Origin: Solirubrobacteraceae bacterium
Lineage (GTDB): Bacteria; Actinomycetota; Thermoleophilia; Solirubrobacterales; Solirubrobacteraceae
Length of the DNA: 64,000 bases
Reading direction: 5' to 3'
NCBI GenBank assembly: GCA_029263125.1
Contig: JAJCYD010000014.1
Coordinates: forward strand, 165,205 to 229,204
The first letter of the stretch is position 1. Each line of letters begins with the position of its first letter. The notes under the pieces are model-generated. The model ran no database searches and was not told the DNA's origin. It saw only the letters and a program-made list of their open reading frames with translations. Positions 8,220 through 17,154 of the stretch are shown piece after piece. A program made the position numbers and the translations under genes.

Positions 8220-8597
8220 ATGCCGCGAGTGAAGGTCAGCATTCCCGACGTCCTCCTGCAGCGTGTCGCCGACGTGGCCGAGCAGGCCGGCAAGTCGATC
8301 GACGAACTCTACGTCGAGGCGATCAGCCGCTACATCGACGCGACCAAGGATGCGACCGTCGGCTCGTTGCGAAGCCGCAGCGGGATGCCGCTGGACTCAC
8401 CCAAGCTCTCGGTGCAGCTCCCCGAAGAGCTCTTCGAGCGCGCCGACAAGCTTGCCAAGCGCCTTGGCAAGAAGCGCGAGGTGCTCTATTCCGAAGCCCT
8501 GGCCAAGCACATGGCACACGTATCGAGGGCCGACAGCGCCCTGGACCAGGGCCACGATCTCCCCACCGGGGCCTGGAACGCCAAAGCCTCGGACTAG
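8220..8597 (+). CDS. Tandem ribbon-helix-helix protein
   Basis: The 125-residue protein contains two similar units of about 40 residues. Unit one starts VKVSIPDVLLQRVADVAEQAGKS and continues IDELYVEAISRYID. Unit two starts PKLSVQLPEELFERADKLAKRLGKK and continues REVLYSEALAKHM. Each has the beta strand plus two helices of CopG/Arc-type ribbon-helix-helix DNA-binding domains, which normally dimerise. A covalent pair in one chain would make a pseudo-dimer. The ends are polar and disordered. No toxin gene is adjacent, so an antitoxin role is not supported. It probably acts as a small transcription regulator; targets are unknown. Confidence 0.75.
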   Translation: MPRVKVSIPDVLLQRVADVAEQAGKSIDELYVEAISRYIDATKDATVGSLRSRSGMPLDSPKLSVQLPEELFERADKLAKRLGKKREVLYSEALAKHMAHVSRADSALDQGHDLPTGAWNAKASD

Positions 8598-8609
8598 GTC
8601 AGCGCCGGC

Positions 8610-9557
8610 TCAGCGGTAGCCCGTCGGGTCGGGCGGCTGGCCGGCGTCCTGGACCTCGACCATGTAGCGCCAGCAGTCTGGCTGCGAGCCGTCGATGTCC
8701 GTGAAGCCATACTCACGCGCGAGGCCGCCGGATGAGAAGGAGCCGCCGGTTCGCCGTTGCAGATCCGGGTCCGCGGCGAGGGCCGCGACGGCGCGGCCGA
8801 CAAACCGCGGGGATTCGGAGATCGCGACGAAGTGCGGGCTGCCGGCGGTCGCCTCGTGCCAGGTGTCCTCGGTCACCTGGTAGGCATCAAGCATCATCTC
8901 CGAGCGCATCCAGCCCGGCGTCAGCGCGACCGCGGCGCAGCCGTGCGCGGCGAGCTCCTCGCTCTGCGCGAACGCCAGCCGCAGCGCCGCCGTCTTGGCA
9001 AGGTCGTAGTACGCCGAGAGGCGGTAGTGCTCGGCGTTGTACTCGCGCGTGCCGTCGGTCATCTCCACGACCAGCCCGCCCGGACGGCGGATCAGCAGCT
9101 TCAACGCGAAGTGGCTGGTGATCAGGTGCGTGTCGATCGCCAGGCGCAGGATCCGCAACCCCTGCTGCAGGTCGTGCTCCCACACCGGCTTGTCCCAGGA
9201 GAAGAGCTTCTCGCCGCCCCAGATGTCGTTGACGAGCACGTCCAGGCGACCGTGGTCGGCGTCGATGCGTGCAACGAGCGCCTCGACCTGCGCGGGCTCG
9301 AGGTGATCGACCCGCACGGCGATCCCCTCGCCGCCGGCGGCATCGACGAGCTCGGCCGTCTCCTCGATGGTCTCCGGACGGTCGTACTCCGAGCGCCGCT
9401 GCCTCGTGGTGCGGCCGGTGCAGTACACCGTCGCCCCCGCCTCGCCGAGTGCGACCGCCGTGCCTCGGCCCGCGCCGCGCGTCGCCCCCGCGACGAGTGC
9501 GACACTGCCCGACAGCGTCCTCGATCTGGTCGTGTCTTCGTCGTTGATCGCCATCAT
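8610..9557 (-). CDS. Short-chain dehydrogenase/reductase (SDR)
   Basis: From the ATG at 9557 the protein has about 315 residues. It has a Rossmann fold with VALVAGATRGAGRGTAVALGEAG near the N-terminus, DVLVNDIWGG, and the catalytic YYDLAKTA (Y-x3-K). The WGGEKLFSWDKPVWEHDLQQGL insert resembles actinobacterial SDRs of unknown substrate. The start overlaps the stop of the upstream membrane-protein gene (ATGATGA), so it is the last gene of the ABC-transporter operon. The enzyme class is secure; its link to the transporter is only positional. Confidence 0.9.
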   Translation of the reverse strand: MMAINDEDTTRSRTLSGSVALVAGATRGAGRGTAVALGEAGATVYCTGRTTRQRRSEYDRPETIEETAELVDAAGGEGIAVRVDHLEPAQVEALVARIDADHGRLDVLVNDIWGGEKLFSWDKPVWEHDLQQGLRILRLAIDTHLITSHFALKLLIRRPGGLVVEMTDGTREYNAEHYRLSAYYDLAKTAALRLAFAQSEELAAHGCAAVALTPGWMRSEMMLDAYQVTEDTWHEATAGSPHFVAISESPRFVGRAVAALAADPDLQRRTGGSFSSGGLAREYGFTDIDGSQPDCWRYMVEVQDAGQPPDPTGYR

Positions 9558-10033
9558 CGCTCCCGTCGTCCGCGGCGTCGCTTGCCCGGACGGTAGACCG
9601 AAAGGATCGTGGCTGCCACGAGCGCGACGACGTTGCCTCCCGCGCCGAGGATGAGCACCGCCGCACCGTCGCCGGCGCCGTCCATCAACCGGTCGGCGTT
9701 GGGGCCGATCAGCAGTGCCCCCGAGAGGATCGTCGCGACGAGCAGGCCGAGCTTCGCGGTGATCCAGGGGTAGCGAAGCAGACCCCACCTGCCTCCGAGC
9801 GCGAGCGTCAGCCCGCTGAACAGCGCGGTGAAGCTCAGCGGGATGCCGAACGCCAGTCCCGAGGTCGACGCGAAGCGGTACGCCGATCGCGCCAGCTGCT
9901 CGTCATCGGTCGTCGAGCCGGTGATCGCGAGCAGCAGCACCGAGGCCGACGCGCCGAGCAGCGCCACCGAGGACATGATGTGCACGGTGAGCACGGCTCG
10001 GCGTGTTCGGGGGGCAAGCCGGCGGCGGGTCAT
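9554..10033 (-). CDS. Four-TM integral membrane protein (DUF2269-like)
   Basis: The 159-residue protein has four hydrophobic segments: about residues 12-38 (VHIMSSVALLGASASVLLLA), 58-80, 90-110 and 124-148. Short basic ends follow (RPGKRRRGRRER at the C-terminus). The HxxxS pattern in the first helix resembles DUF2269-type membrane proteins. It is translationally coupled on both sides: its ATG overlaps the permease stop, and its stop overlaps the SDR start. It may assist the exporter or sense envelope state; no function is assigned. Confidence 0.7.
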   Translation of the reverse strand: MTRRRLAPRTRRAVLTVHIMSSVALLGASASVLLLAITGSTTDDEQLARSAYRFASTSGLAFGIPLSFTALFSGLTLALGGRWGLLRYPWITAKLGLLVATILSGALLIGPNADRLMDGAGDGAAVLILGAGGNVVALVAATILSVYRPGKRRRGRRER

Positions 10034-12567
10034 CGGGTTCGGATCGCGTCGAGGACGTCCTGACGGGCGGCGCCGCGAGCCGGCCGCAGGCTCGCGAGCA
10101 CCCCGGCTGCGGCGCCCGCGACGAGCACGACGAGCAACTGCCCCACGGGCGGCGAGAAGGCGCTCAAGGAGGCATCGTCGGCACTGGATCGCACGAGGCC
10201 CCAGCCGAGGAAGACGCCGAGGGCGAGGCCCACGATCGTGCCCAGCACGGCGATGATCAGCGACTCGCCGCGGATCATCCTGCGAAGCTGCCGGCGGCTC
10301 GCACCGACGGCGCGCAGCAGCCCGAGCTCGCGAGTGCGTTCGTGGATCGACAGCGACAGGGTGTTGGCGATGCCCATGAGGGCGATGACGATCGCCAGCG
10401 CCAGCAGCACGTAGACGATGCCAAGCAGCGCGTCGATGCCGCCCGCCGAGGCCTCGATGTACTGCGCGCGCGTCTGGACGTCGGGGCTCGCGTCCGCGCG
10501 GGCTTCGCGGCGCACGGCGGCGACCGCGGCCTGCTCGCTCACGCCCTCGGCAACGGTCATGAAGACCACCGTGTCGAGGTCCTGGGCGCCGTGCGGCGCC
10601 CACGCGTCGCGGCTGATCAGCACGTCACCGGTGATCTCGTCGTTGTCGTAGACCACCGCGATGGTGAGGGTCTCGCGGGTCTCGTCGGCGAAGGTCAGCG
10701 GCACTCGCGAGCCTCTGCGCCAGCCATGCGCCTCGGCGAATGAGCCGGACACGGCGAGCTCGTCGTCGCCGAGGCCGCCGATCTCGCCGTCCCGGACGTC
10801 GAGGTCGGCGATGCGGGCAAGCGCTGGCGGGTCGGCGATCGTCAGCTGCTCGCTGGAACCGGCGACGCGTGCGTCGCCCTGTCCGAGGCCGACCGCGCCT
10901 GCGATCTCCGGGAGCCGGCCCACGCGGGTCGCCAGCCGCGGGTTCAGCGCGCCCCCGCCGAAGCCGGGCGTGGTGATCGCCAGATCGCCGCCGAACCCCC
11001 GCGCGGTGCTGTCCTGGATCGAGGACTTCAGCGAGCCGGCGAAGACGGTGAAGAGGCTGACGACCGCGACGCCGACCATCAGCGCGGCGGAGGTCGCGGC
11101 GGTGCGGCGAGGATTGCGCATCGCGTTGTCGCGCGCCAGCGCGCCGGCGATCCCGCCGATGCGTGCCAGCGGCATGCCCAGCAGCCGCGCCGTCGGGCGG
11201 GCGGTCAACGGTCCGCAAGCGATCACGCCGGCGAGCGTCAGGACGGCTCCGACGCTCGTGACCGCGCCACCGCCACCCCCAAGCGCTCCCAGGATCACAC
11301 AGAGCACGCCGATCGCGGCGGCGCTCGCCCCGCCGACGATCCGCGCCGGCGAGATCCCGTCCACCTCGGCGGCGCTGTCGCCCAGCGCGGCCATCGGCGC
11401 GACACGCGCCGCCCTGCGTGCCGGGCCGATGCCCGCCAGCGCGGTGATCAGGACCCCGACGGTGAGCGCCGTGATCACGGTGCTCGCCGAGAACACGAGC
11501 CCACCGTCGGGCAGCGCTCCGCCGAACGCGCTGAACAGCGCCTTGAGCAGCGTCGAGATCCCGATCCCGCCGGCGAGCCCGGCGATCGACGCGACGGCGC
11601 CGACCAGCAGCGATTCGATCAGCGCCGATCGCAGGATCTGGCCTCGCGAGGCGCCGAGTGCTCGCATCAGCGCCGACTCCCTGGTGCGCTGGGCGGTCAG
11701 GATCGACAGCGTGTTGTAGATGCTGCACGCGCCCACCAGCAGCGCGATCGCCGAGAAGACGAGCAGGAACATCCGCAGCATTCCGAGGAACTCGTCGCTG
11801 ATGTCCTGCGTGTTCTCCGCGGTCAGGTCGGCGCCGCTGATGGCCTGGGTCCCCGCGGGCAGCACCTCGTGCAGCGCCGCGACCAGCTCGCGCTGGGTGG
11901 TGCCGGGCTCGGCCTTGACGCGGACGCTCGTGATCGCTTCGGCGCTGCCGAGCACGAGACGCTGGGCCGCGGCGAGGCTGAGCGCCGCGTAGGTGGTCTG
12001 GCCCAGGCCGTCGGCGGAGGCGAACGTCGCGATGCCGACGATCCGAACGCGCGTCGGCGCCGGAGTCTGAAGCGTCGTCGTATCGCCGAGTCTCAGGTCG
12101 CCGGACGTCGCGGCGCCGCGGTTGACGACGACCTCGCCGCCGGCCACCGGTGCGCGACCCTCGACGAGGCGGTAGGCGTTGAGGTCGGGATCGTCGATCC
12201 ACGACGCCGCCAAGCGCGGCGGCCCGTTGCCGCCGATCGCCTCGCCGCCGGCGCCCAGCAACTGACCGTAGCCCTCGACGTACGGGGCGACGGAGGCGAC
12301 GCCCTCGACGTCGCGGATCCGATCGACCGTCGCGGCGTCGATCGGGCCGCGCTGAAAGGAACCGTCACGTGTGATCTTCGTGGCGCTGCGCACGACGGCG
12401 TCGGTGCCGGCATTGGCGTCGGCGAACAGCCCGTCGAAGTTGCGCTGCAGCGTCTGGCCGAGCACGAGCGCTCCCGACAGAAAGGACACGCCGATGAAGA
12501 CGGCGAGGAACGTGCCCAGCAGGCGCCGCTTGCGCGCCCAGGTGCTGCGCAATGACAGGCGGGTCAT
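10030..12567 (-). CDS. MacB/FtsX-type ABC transporter permease
   Basis: The 845-residue permease has an N-terminal TM ([21 protein letters not shown]) and an extracytoplasmic MacB-like periplasmic-core domain of about 220 residues. One FtsX unit of three TMs follows ([22 protein letters not shown] then the [16 protein letters not shown] coupling segment). A second half repeats the plan with a late unit containing [27 protein letters not shown] and the [15 protein letters not shown] coupling segment. This is the duplicated FtsX architecture of actinobacterial exporters that move lipids, peptides or antibiotics. ATG 12567 overlaps the ATPase stop. It is adjacent to a divergent two-component system, which probably controls it. 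Confidence 0.92.
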   Translation of the reverse strand: MTRLSLRSTWARKRRLLGTFLAVFIGVSFLSGALVLGQTLQRNFDGLFADANAGTDAVVRSATKITRDGSFQRGPIDAATVDRIRDVEGVASVAPYVEGYGQLLGAGGEAIGGNGPPRLAASWIDDPDLNAYRLVEGRAPVAGGEVVVNRGAATSGDLRLGDTTTLQTPAPTRVRIVGIATFASADGLGQTTYAALSLAAAQRLVLGSAEAITSVRVKAEPGTTQRELVAALHEVLPAGTQAISGADLTAENTQDISDEFLGMLRMFLLVFSAIALLVGACSIYNTLSILTAQRTRESALMRALGASRGQILRSALIESLLVGAVASIAGLAGGIGISTLLKALFSAFGGALPDGGLVFSASTVITALTVGVLITALAGIGPARRAARVAPMAALGDSAAEVDGISPARIVGGASAAAIGVLCVILGALGGGGGAVTSVGAVLTLAGVIACGPLTARPTARLLGMPLARIGGIAGALARDNAMRNPRRTAATSAALMVGVAVVSLFTVFAGSLKSSIQDSTARGFGGDLAITTPGFGGGALNPRLATRVGRLPEIAGAVGLGQGDARVAGSSEQLTIADPPALARIADLDVRDGEIGGLGDDELAVSGSFAEAHGWRRGSRVPLTFADETRETLTIAVVYDNDEITGDVLISRDAWAPHGAQDLDTVVFMTVAEGVSEQAAVAAVRREARADASPDVQTRAQYIEASAGGIDALLGIVYVLLALAIVIALMGIANTLSLSIHERTRELGLLRAVGASRRQLRRMIRGESLIIAVLGTIVGLALGVFLGWGLVRSSADDASLSAFSPPVGQLLVVLVAGAAAGVLASLRPARGAARQDVLDAIRTR

Positions 12568-13358
12568 CGGGCCACCTCCTCGTGGTCGCCGAGCGCCTTG
12601 AGGCGATCCAGGATACGGTCGGCGGTCGGGTCTGACAGCTCGTCGACGATGCGGCCGTCGGCGAGGAAGACGACGACATCGGCGTTGGACGCGGCGACCG
12701 GGTCGTGGGTCACCATCACGATCGTCTGCTCCAGCTCGGCGACCGCCCGGCGCAGGAAGGCCAGGATCTCCACGCTCGCGCGGCTGTCGAGGTTGCCGGT
12801 CGGCTCGTCGGCGAAGATCAGCTGCGGCCGTGCGACGAGCGCCCGTGCGACCGCGACGCGCTGCTGCTGGCCGCCGGACAGCTCGTCGGGCCGGTGCGTC
12901 AGCCGATCGGCGATGCCGAGCGTGGCGACGATCTCGTCCATCCAGGCGCCGTCGGGCCGCTCGCCGGCCAGCGTCAACGGGAGCGCGATGTTCTCGCGTG
13001 CCGACAGCGTCGGCAGCAGGTTGATGGCTTGAAAGACGAAGCCGATCGACTCCCGACGCAGCAGCGTCAGCTCGCGGTCTGACAGCAGCGAGAGGTTCTG
13101 GCCGCCGACGCTGACGTCGCCCGCGGTCAGGCGGTCCAGCCCGGCGACGCAGTGCATCAGCGTGGACTTGCCCGACCCCGAGGGGCCCATGATCGCCGTG
13201 AAGCGGCCGCTGGGGAAGTCGATGCTGACGCCGTCCAGTGCGCGAACGGCGTTGTCTGTGTCGCCGTAGACCTTGACGGCGTCGCGTGCCGACGCTGCGA
13301 TCGGAATCTCCGCGAGGACCGGGTATCCGGTGAGGGTGTTCTCGACGTGTTTGCTCAT
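12564..13358 (-). CDS. ABC transporter ATP-binding protein (LolD/MacB type)
   Basis: The 264-residue ATPase has Walker [10 protein letters not shown], a Q-loop in [21 protein letters not shown], signature [15 protein letters not shown], Walker [13 protein letters not shown] and switch histidine MVTHDP. The GNLD after Walker B and the QAINLLP loop are typical of the LolD/MacB subfamily, which pairs with FtsX-type permeases such as its neighbour. ATG 13358 is preferred over an in-frame GTG at 13367 because an AAGGTG Shine-Dalgarno-like sequence lies just before the ATG. It is the first gene of the four-gene minus-strand operon. Confidence 0.95.
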   Translation of the reverse strand: MSKHVENTLTGYPVLAEIPIAASARDAVKVYGDTDNAVRALDGVSIDFPSGRFTAIMGPSGSGKSTLMHCVAGLDRLTAGDVSVGGQNLSLLSDRELTLLRRESIGFVFQAINLLPTLSARENIALPLTLAGERPDGAWMDEIVATLGIADRLTHRPDELSGGQQQRVAVARALVARPQLIFADEPTGNLDSRASVEILAFLRRAVAELEQTIVMVTHDPVAASNADVVVFLADGRIVDELSDPTADRILDRLKALGDHEEVAR

Positions 13359-13510
13359 GGTCGGCACCTTCGCCGCCGCAGCCGGCGGCGTCGTCGCCCG
13401 GAGCGGTGATCTGCTGCTCGTCTGCGAGATGGACCGGCGCGTCTGATCTCCCCCTCGGGGAGGAGGCCGCCATCCTCCCGGCGCATGACGCCAGCCCCGG
13501 GGGCGGGCGC

Positions 13511-13516
13511 TACGGT
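13511..13516 (+). promoter_or_regulatory. Candidate -10 box of a leaderless promoter
   Basis: TACGGT lies 6 nt before the GTG at 13523 in the 164-base divergent region between the ABC operon and the histidine kinase. It supports that GTG as the kinase start. Confidence 0.4.
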
Positions 13517-13522
13517 GCCTGC

Positions 13523-15544
13523 GTGAGCGACCTCACCGCGCGTGTCATGCACTCACGCTGGCTCGACGTCGGGCTGGCGGCGACGCTGACGATCGCCGGC
13601 GAGATCGAGGTGCTGCTCGCCGACGCCGACGGCAGTCGCCTGGTCACCGCGCTGATCCTGCCGGTCGCGACGGTCAGCCTCGTGTCGCGGCGTCGCAGGC
13701 CGCTGCTGCCCGTGGCCGCGATCACGGTCGCGTTGCTCGCCCAAGCGGCGCTCGGCGGGGCGCTGTTCGGCCACATGGCGGCGCCGGTCGTCGCGCTCGT
13801 GATCGCGCTGTACACCGCCGGTCGCCACATCGCGTCCGCGAACGCCCTGGCCGCGGCCGCCGGAATGATCCTCGTGATCGTGACGACGCGCAACGTGTTC
13901 GATCCGGCGGTGCAGCGCCTCGCCGACGCCGTGCTGACGGGGATCTACGTGCCGCTTCCATTGATCGTCGGACGCTGGGTGCGCGGCCAGGTCGCGCTAC
14001 AGGACGAGCTTGATCTGAAGATCGAGGAGCTCGACCGCGAGCGCCGGCGCAACGCCCGTCAGGCCGCCGAGGACGAGCGCGTGCGCATCGCATCCGACCT
14101 ACAGGAGGCGGTCGCCGGCGGGCTCGGGATGATCATCGAGGAGGCGCGGGAGCTGCCGGGCAGGCTGGCGGCCGGCGAGCGCCTGAGCGCTCGCGCGTCC
14201 TTTGCGAGCATCGCGGACGCCGCGCGCGACGCGCTGGGCGACGTGCGGCGCGTTCTCGGGATTCTGCGCCGCGAGGGCGAGGCGCCACCGCTCACCCCGC
14301 CCGCCGGCGCGAGCGTGCGGGTCTCCGCCGCCGTGGCGGCTGTCACGCGGGCCGATCACGCGCCGCCGGCGGATGCGGGCTCGGCGCCTCGCGCTCGCGG
14401 GCACGGCCGGCGGTGGGCATCGCCGCTGCGGGGTGGGGCGCCGCGCAGCGTCGACCAGGCGCTGGTCGCGGTCCTGCTGCTGGGCGCCGAGATCGAGCTG
14501 GCACTGCAGGTGCCCGGCGACCTGCGCCTGCTCGCGGCGCTGACTGCCGGGCTCGTCCTCGCGCCGCTGCTGTGGAGGCGGCGACTGCCGGTGTTCGTCA
14601 TCGCCGCCGTGCTCGCGGCGGTCGCGGTTCAGAGCACGCTGCTGGGCTTGGCGTCCTTCCCAGGCTTCGACATCGCCGCGGTGGTCTGCGCGTCCTATGC
14701 GCTGGGTGCCTACGCCGACCGCCGCCCGGCGATCGCGGGGCTGCTGCTCGGGGCGACCGGGGCCGCGGCGCACGCGCTCGTCTTCTATCCGTCAGGGGTC
14801 GTGCCGGCGCTGCTCGGCGGCGTCGGCCTGCCGTGGATCGTCGGCCGGATCGTTCGCGGACAGCGGCGGCTGACGAGCGAGGCGACGGAGAAGGCGCGGC
14901 GCGACGAGCATGCCCGCGAGCAGGAGGCGCGTGCCGCGACGACCGCCGAGCGCATGCGCATGGCGCGCGAGCTGCACGACGCCGTCGCACACAGCATCAG
15001 CGTGATCGCGATCCAGGCCGCGGGCGCCGAGCCGCTCGTGGAGCGCGATCGCGAGCGCGCCGCGCAATGCGCGGTGCTGATCGAGCAGACCGCGCGCGAG
15101 GCGCTGGCCGAGCTCGGCCGCCTGCTGCACCCGCTGCGCCCCGACGCCGCTCCACAGCCGAGCCTCGCCCGCGTCGCGGCGCTCGCCGAGCGCGCACGCG
15201 ATGCCGGCGTGCACGTGAAGGTGCACGTGGAGGGCGCGCCGGTCGCGCTGCCCGCGGGGATCGATCTCGCCGCCTACCGGATCGTCCAGGAAGCGCTGAC
15301 GAACACCTCCAAGCACGCCGGGAACGCGCGGGCGGACGTCACCGTGCGCTACGAGCGACGCGCGGTCGAGATCGAGATCGGCGACGACGGCCGCGGGCCC
15401 GACGGTCAGCCGATCGACGTCGGCGGCCATGGCATCGTCGGCATGCGCGAGCGCGTCGCCCTGTACGGCGGCACGCTCGACGTCGGCGGACGCCCGGGCG
15501 GTGGCTTTCGGGTCCATGCGCGACTGCCGATCGGTCGCCCATGA
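13523..15544 (+). CDS. Membrane histidine kinase with duplicated sensor module, first DHp degenerate
   Basis: The 673-residue protein contains two membrane-plus-helical modules. Module one has about four TMs (residues 15-150) and a DHp-like helix, ERVRIASDLQEAVAGG, with Gln194 where the phospho-accepting His should be. Module two has about four TMs (310-440) and a real HisKA_3 motif, ERMRMARELHDAVAHS, with His485. A HATPase follows, with an N-box ending ALTNTSKHAG (Asn594), G-box GDDGRGPDG and GGHGIVGMRERV. Module one lacks an ATPase domain. The GTG start is chosen from the TACGGT box and the TM start. The stop overlaps the response regulator ATG. It belongs to the NarL/DesK-type kinases and probably controls the divergent ABC operon. 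Confidence 0.9.
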   Translation: MSDLTARVMHSRWLDVGLAATLTIAGEIEVLLADADGSRLVTALILPVATVSLVSRRRRPLLPVAAITVALLAQAALGGALFGHMAAPVVALVIALYTAGRHIASANALAAAAGMILVIVTTRNVFDPAVQRLADAVLTGIYVPLPLIVGRWVRGQVALQDELDLKIEELDRERRRNARQAAEDERVRIASDLQEAVAGGLGMIIEEARELPGRLAAGERLSARASFASIADAARDALGDVRRVLGILRREGEAPPLTPPAGASVRVSAAVAAVTRADHAPPADAGSAPRARGHGRRWASPLRGGAPRSVDQALVAVLLLGAEIELALQVPGDLRLLAALTAGLVLAPLLWRRRLPVFVIAAVLAAVAVQSTLLGLASFPGFDIAAVVCASYALGAYADRRPAIAGLLLGATGAAAHALVFYPSGVVPALLGGVGLPWIVGRIVRGQRRLTSEATEKARRDEHAREQEARAATTAERMRMARELHDAVAHSISVIAIQAAGAEPLVERDRERAAQCAVLIEQTAREALAELGRLLHPLRPDAAPQPSLARVAALAERARDAGVHVKVHVEGAPVALPAGIDLAAYRIVQEALTNTSKHAGNARADVTVRYERRAVEIEIGDDGRGPDGQPIDVGGHGIVGMRERVALYGGTLDVGGRPGGGFRVHARLPIGRP

Positions 15545-16209
15545 CCATCCGCGTCCTGATCGCCGACGACCAGTCGTTGATCCGCGCCGGTTTTCGGCTC
15601 GTCCTGGAGAACCATCCCGACATCGAGGTCGTGGGGGAGGCATCCAACGGCGACGAGGCAGTTTACGGCGCGGGGCGCCTGGAGCCCGACGTCGTGCTGA
15701 TGGACATCCGCATGCCCGAGCTGGATGGCATCGCGGCCACCCGGCGGATCACCGCCCGATTCACGGCGCGCGTGCTTGTGCTGACGACCTACGACCTCGA
15801 CGAGTACGTCTACGACGCGCTGCAGGCGGGTGCCAGCGGCTTCCTGCTGAAGGACACCCCGCCGGCACAGCTCGCCGACGGGATCCGGGCGGTGGCCGGC
15901 GGCGAGGCGCTGCTGGCCCCGTCGGTCACGCGCCGCCTGATCGAGGAGTTCGCACGAATCGGCTCGACCCAGCAGCGCGCCTCGGGGCCGGCGCTCGACG
16001 AGCTGACCCCGCGCGAGTTGGAGGTCCTCAAGCTCCTGGCGCGAGGCCTGACCAATGCCGAGATCGCCGACACGCTCGTGCTCGGCGCCACGACGATCAA
16101 GACCCACGTCACCCATGTGCTGGGCAAGCTCGGCCTGCGCGACCGCGTGCAGGCCGTGGTGCTCGCCTATGAATGCGGGCTGGTCACACCCGGTCAAGGC
16201 TCCGAGTAG
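15541..16209 (+). CDS. NarL/FixJ family response regulator
   Basis: The 222-residue protein has a receiver domain with acidic pair D9-D10, phospho-acceptor Asp55 in VVLMDIRMPE, and Lys104 in FLLKDTPP. A LuxR-type helix-turn-helix occupies about residues 155-212 (LTPRELEVLKLLARGLTNAEIA then TTIKTHVTHVLGKLGLRDR). The ATG overlaps the kinase stop (ATGA), so the two form a translationally coupled pair. The most likely target is the divergent ABC-transporter operon across the 164-base intergenic region. Family is certain; target is inference. Confidence 0.95.
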   Translation: MTIRVLIADDQSLIRAGFRLVLENHPDIEVVGEASNGDEAVYGAGRLEPDVVLMDIRMPELDGIAATRRITARFTARVLVLTTYDLDEYVYDALQAGASGFLLKDTPPAQLADGIRAVAGGEALLAPSVTRRLIEEFARIGSTQQRASGPALDELTPRELEVLKLLARGLTNAEIADTLVLGATTIKTHVTHVLGKLGLRDRVQAVVLAYECGLVTPGQGSE

Positions 16210-16259
16210 ATCGCGGCGGCGCGGACTGCGGACCTTCGCGATGGGGGCCGCGGGCCGCG

Positions 16260-16535
16260 TCAGTCAGCTCTGCGAGCGAACGCGAGCGCCCCGCGCTTGG
16301 TCACGGTGAGCGGGACGGCCATCGCTTCAGCCGCCCGCAGCGCGAGATCCGGGGCGACGCCCTTGCCGACATCGAGGACCGGCAGAGCGTCCTGTTTGAC
16401 CACATGGCGCGCGACGAGGTCGTGGATGTCGCCGCTGACGCCGTACCGGCCCAGCGTACGGCGCGCAAGACGAAACCGCTCTGGATCTTCGTCGTAGTCG
16501 GGCGGCACCGCACGCAATCGCTGGTCCTCTGCCAC
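16260..16535 (-). pseudogene. Internally deleted SAM-dependent methyltransferase
   Basis: A good ribosome-binding site (GGGGAAGG) precedes a GTG at 16535, followed by AEDQRLRAVPPDYDEDPERF and, further on, GDIHDLVARHV and VLDVG. This is the N-terminus of a class I methyltransferase up to motif I. The frame then jumps straight to DLALRAAEAMAVPLTVTKRGALAFARR, which resembles the C-terminal end of the same family. About 100 or more residues holding the rest of the SAM fold are missing, yet the frame stays open, giving only 91 codons. The product cannot be an active methyltransferase. It converges on the response regulator gene. Confidence 0.7.
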
Positions 16536-16927
16536 GCGACCTTCCCCTACGTGTTGTCCCGCGCCGGGCGAGCTCGTCGGCGAGTTCCGTCTCCAGCCCC
16601 TGAAAACCACGCTGCGCGCCACGCGAAGCACTCTGCTCCCTCGCGGGCGGCCATCAAAGGAATGCGACCGCGAGCGCACCGCGCGAGTGGCAGGATCTCG
16701 GCCTGAACGTCACGATCGATCTCCTCGGCGGGGAGCGACGAGATGGCCGCGGCGACGCACCAGATCGATCTTGGCGCTCACCGGCGTAGCGGCAGCCCTC
16801 GCCGCTGCGGGCTACCGCGCCCGTTGCTGAAGTCCGCCGACGCAGACGATGAGTTCGTTCGGGACACCGAACCGATGGGCTGAAGTCGGTAGGCGTGCCG
16901 TCGCTGGATCAATCCGGGGATGGGCGG
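16536..16927. other. Intergenic region without recognisable genes
   Basis: About 390 bases lie between the methyltransferase remnant and the MFS gene. No frame here shows a domain, and no repeat or hairpin stands out. Confidence 0.5.
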
Positions 16928-16933
16928 TACTGT
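16928..16933 (+). promoter_or_regulatory. Candidate -10 box pointing at an ATG at 16942
   Basis: TACTGT lies 8 nt before an ATG at 16942 that is in frame with the MFS transporter. Its placement matches the leaderless pattern seen at other genes of the window. Confidence 0.35.
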
Positions 16934-16941
16934 GCGCGAGC

Positions 16942-17154
16942 ATGTTCCGCCCTCCTCGTTGATCTGAATCGCGCTCTCGGGCCGCCCGGCGACTCGCCCG
17001 GCGAGCCGTCATCTGGTCCGCGCTCGCGGACGGCATCCCGCTGTATCCGCTGTATGCGCTGCTGTTCGCCGACAGCGGGCTCTCCGACGCCCAGATCTCC
17101 GCTCTGTTCGCGCTGTGGGGCACCGTCGCCGTCATCGCCGAGATCCCATCGGGG
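16942..17154 (+). other. N-terminal coding segment of the MFS gene, interrupted by an in-frame TGA
   Basis: The frame of the MFS transporter continues upstream of its first usable GTG. It reads RRAVIWSALADGIPLYPLYALLF, then GLSDAQISALFALWGTVAVIAEIPSG, which is a typical first TM, loop and second TM of an MFS protein. The only upstream ATG in frame is at 16942 (MFRPPR), followed at once by TGA at 16960. Between the TGA and 17155 there is no ATG, GTG or TTG in this frame. The gene is therefore broken near its start, uses an unusual start, or the base call is wrong. Confidence 0.6.

Noticed and set aside
14413..15540. Upstream extension of the response regulator frame
   Set aside because: It overlaps the histidine kinase in another frame and is Arg/Ala-rich. 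The receiver domain starts exactly at ATG 15541.
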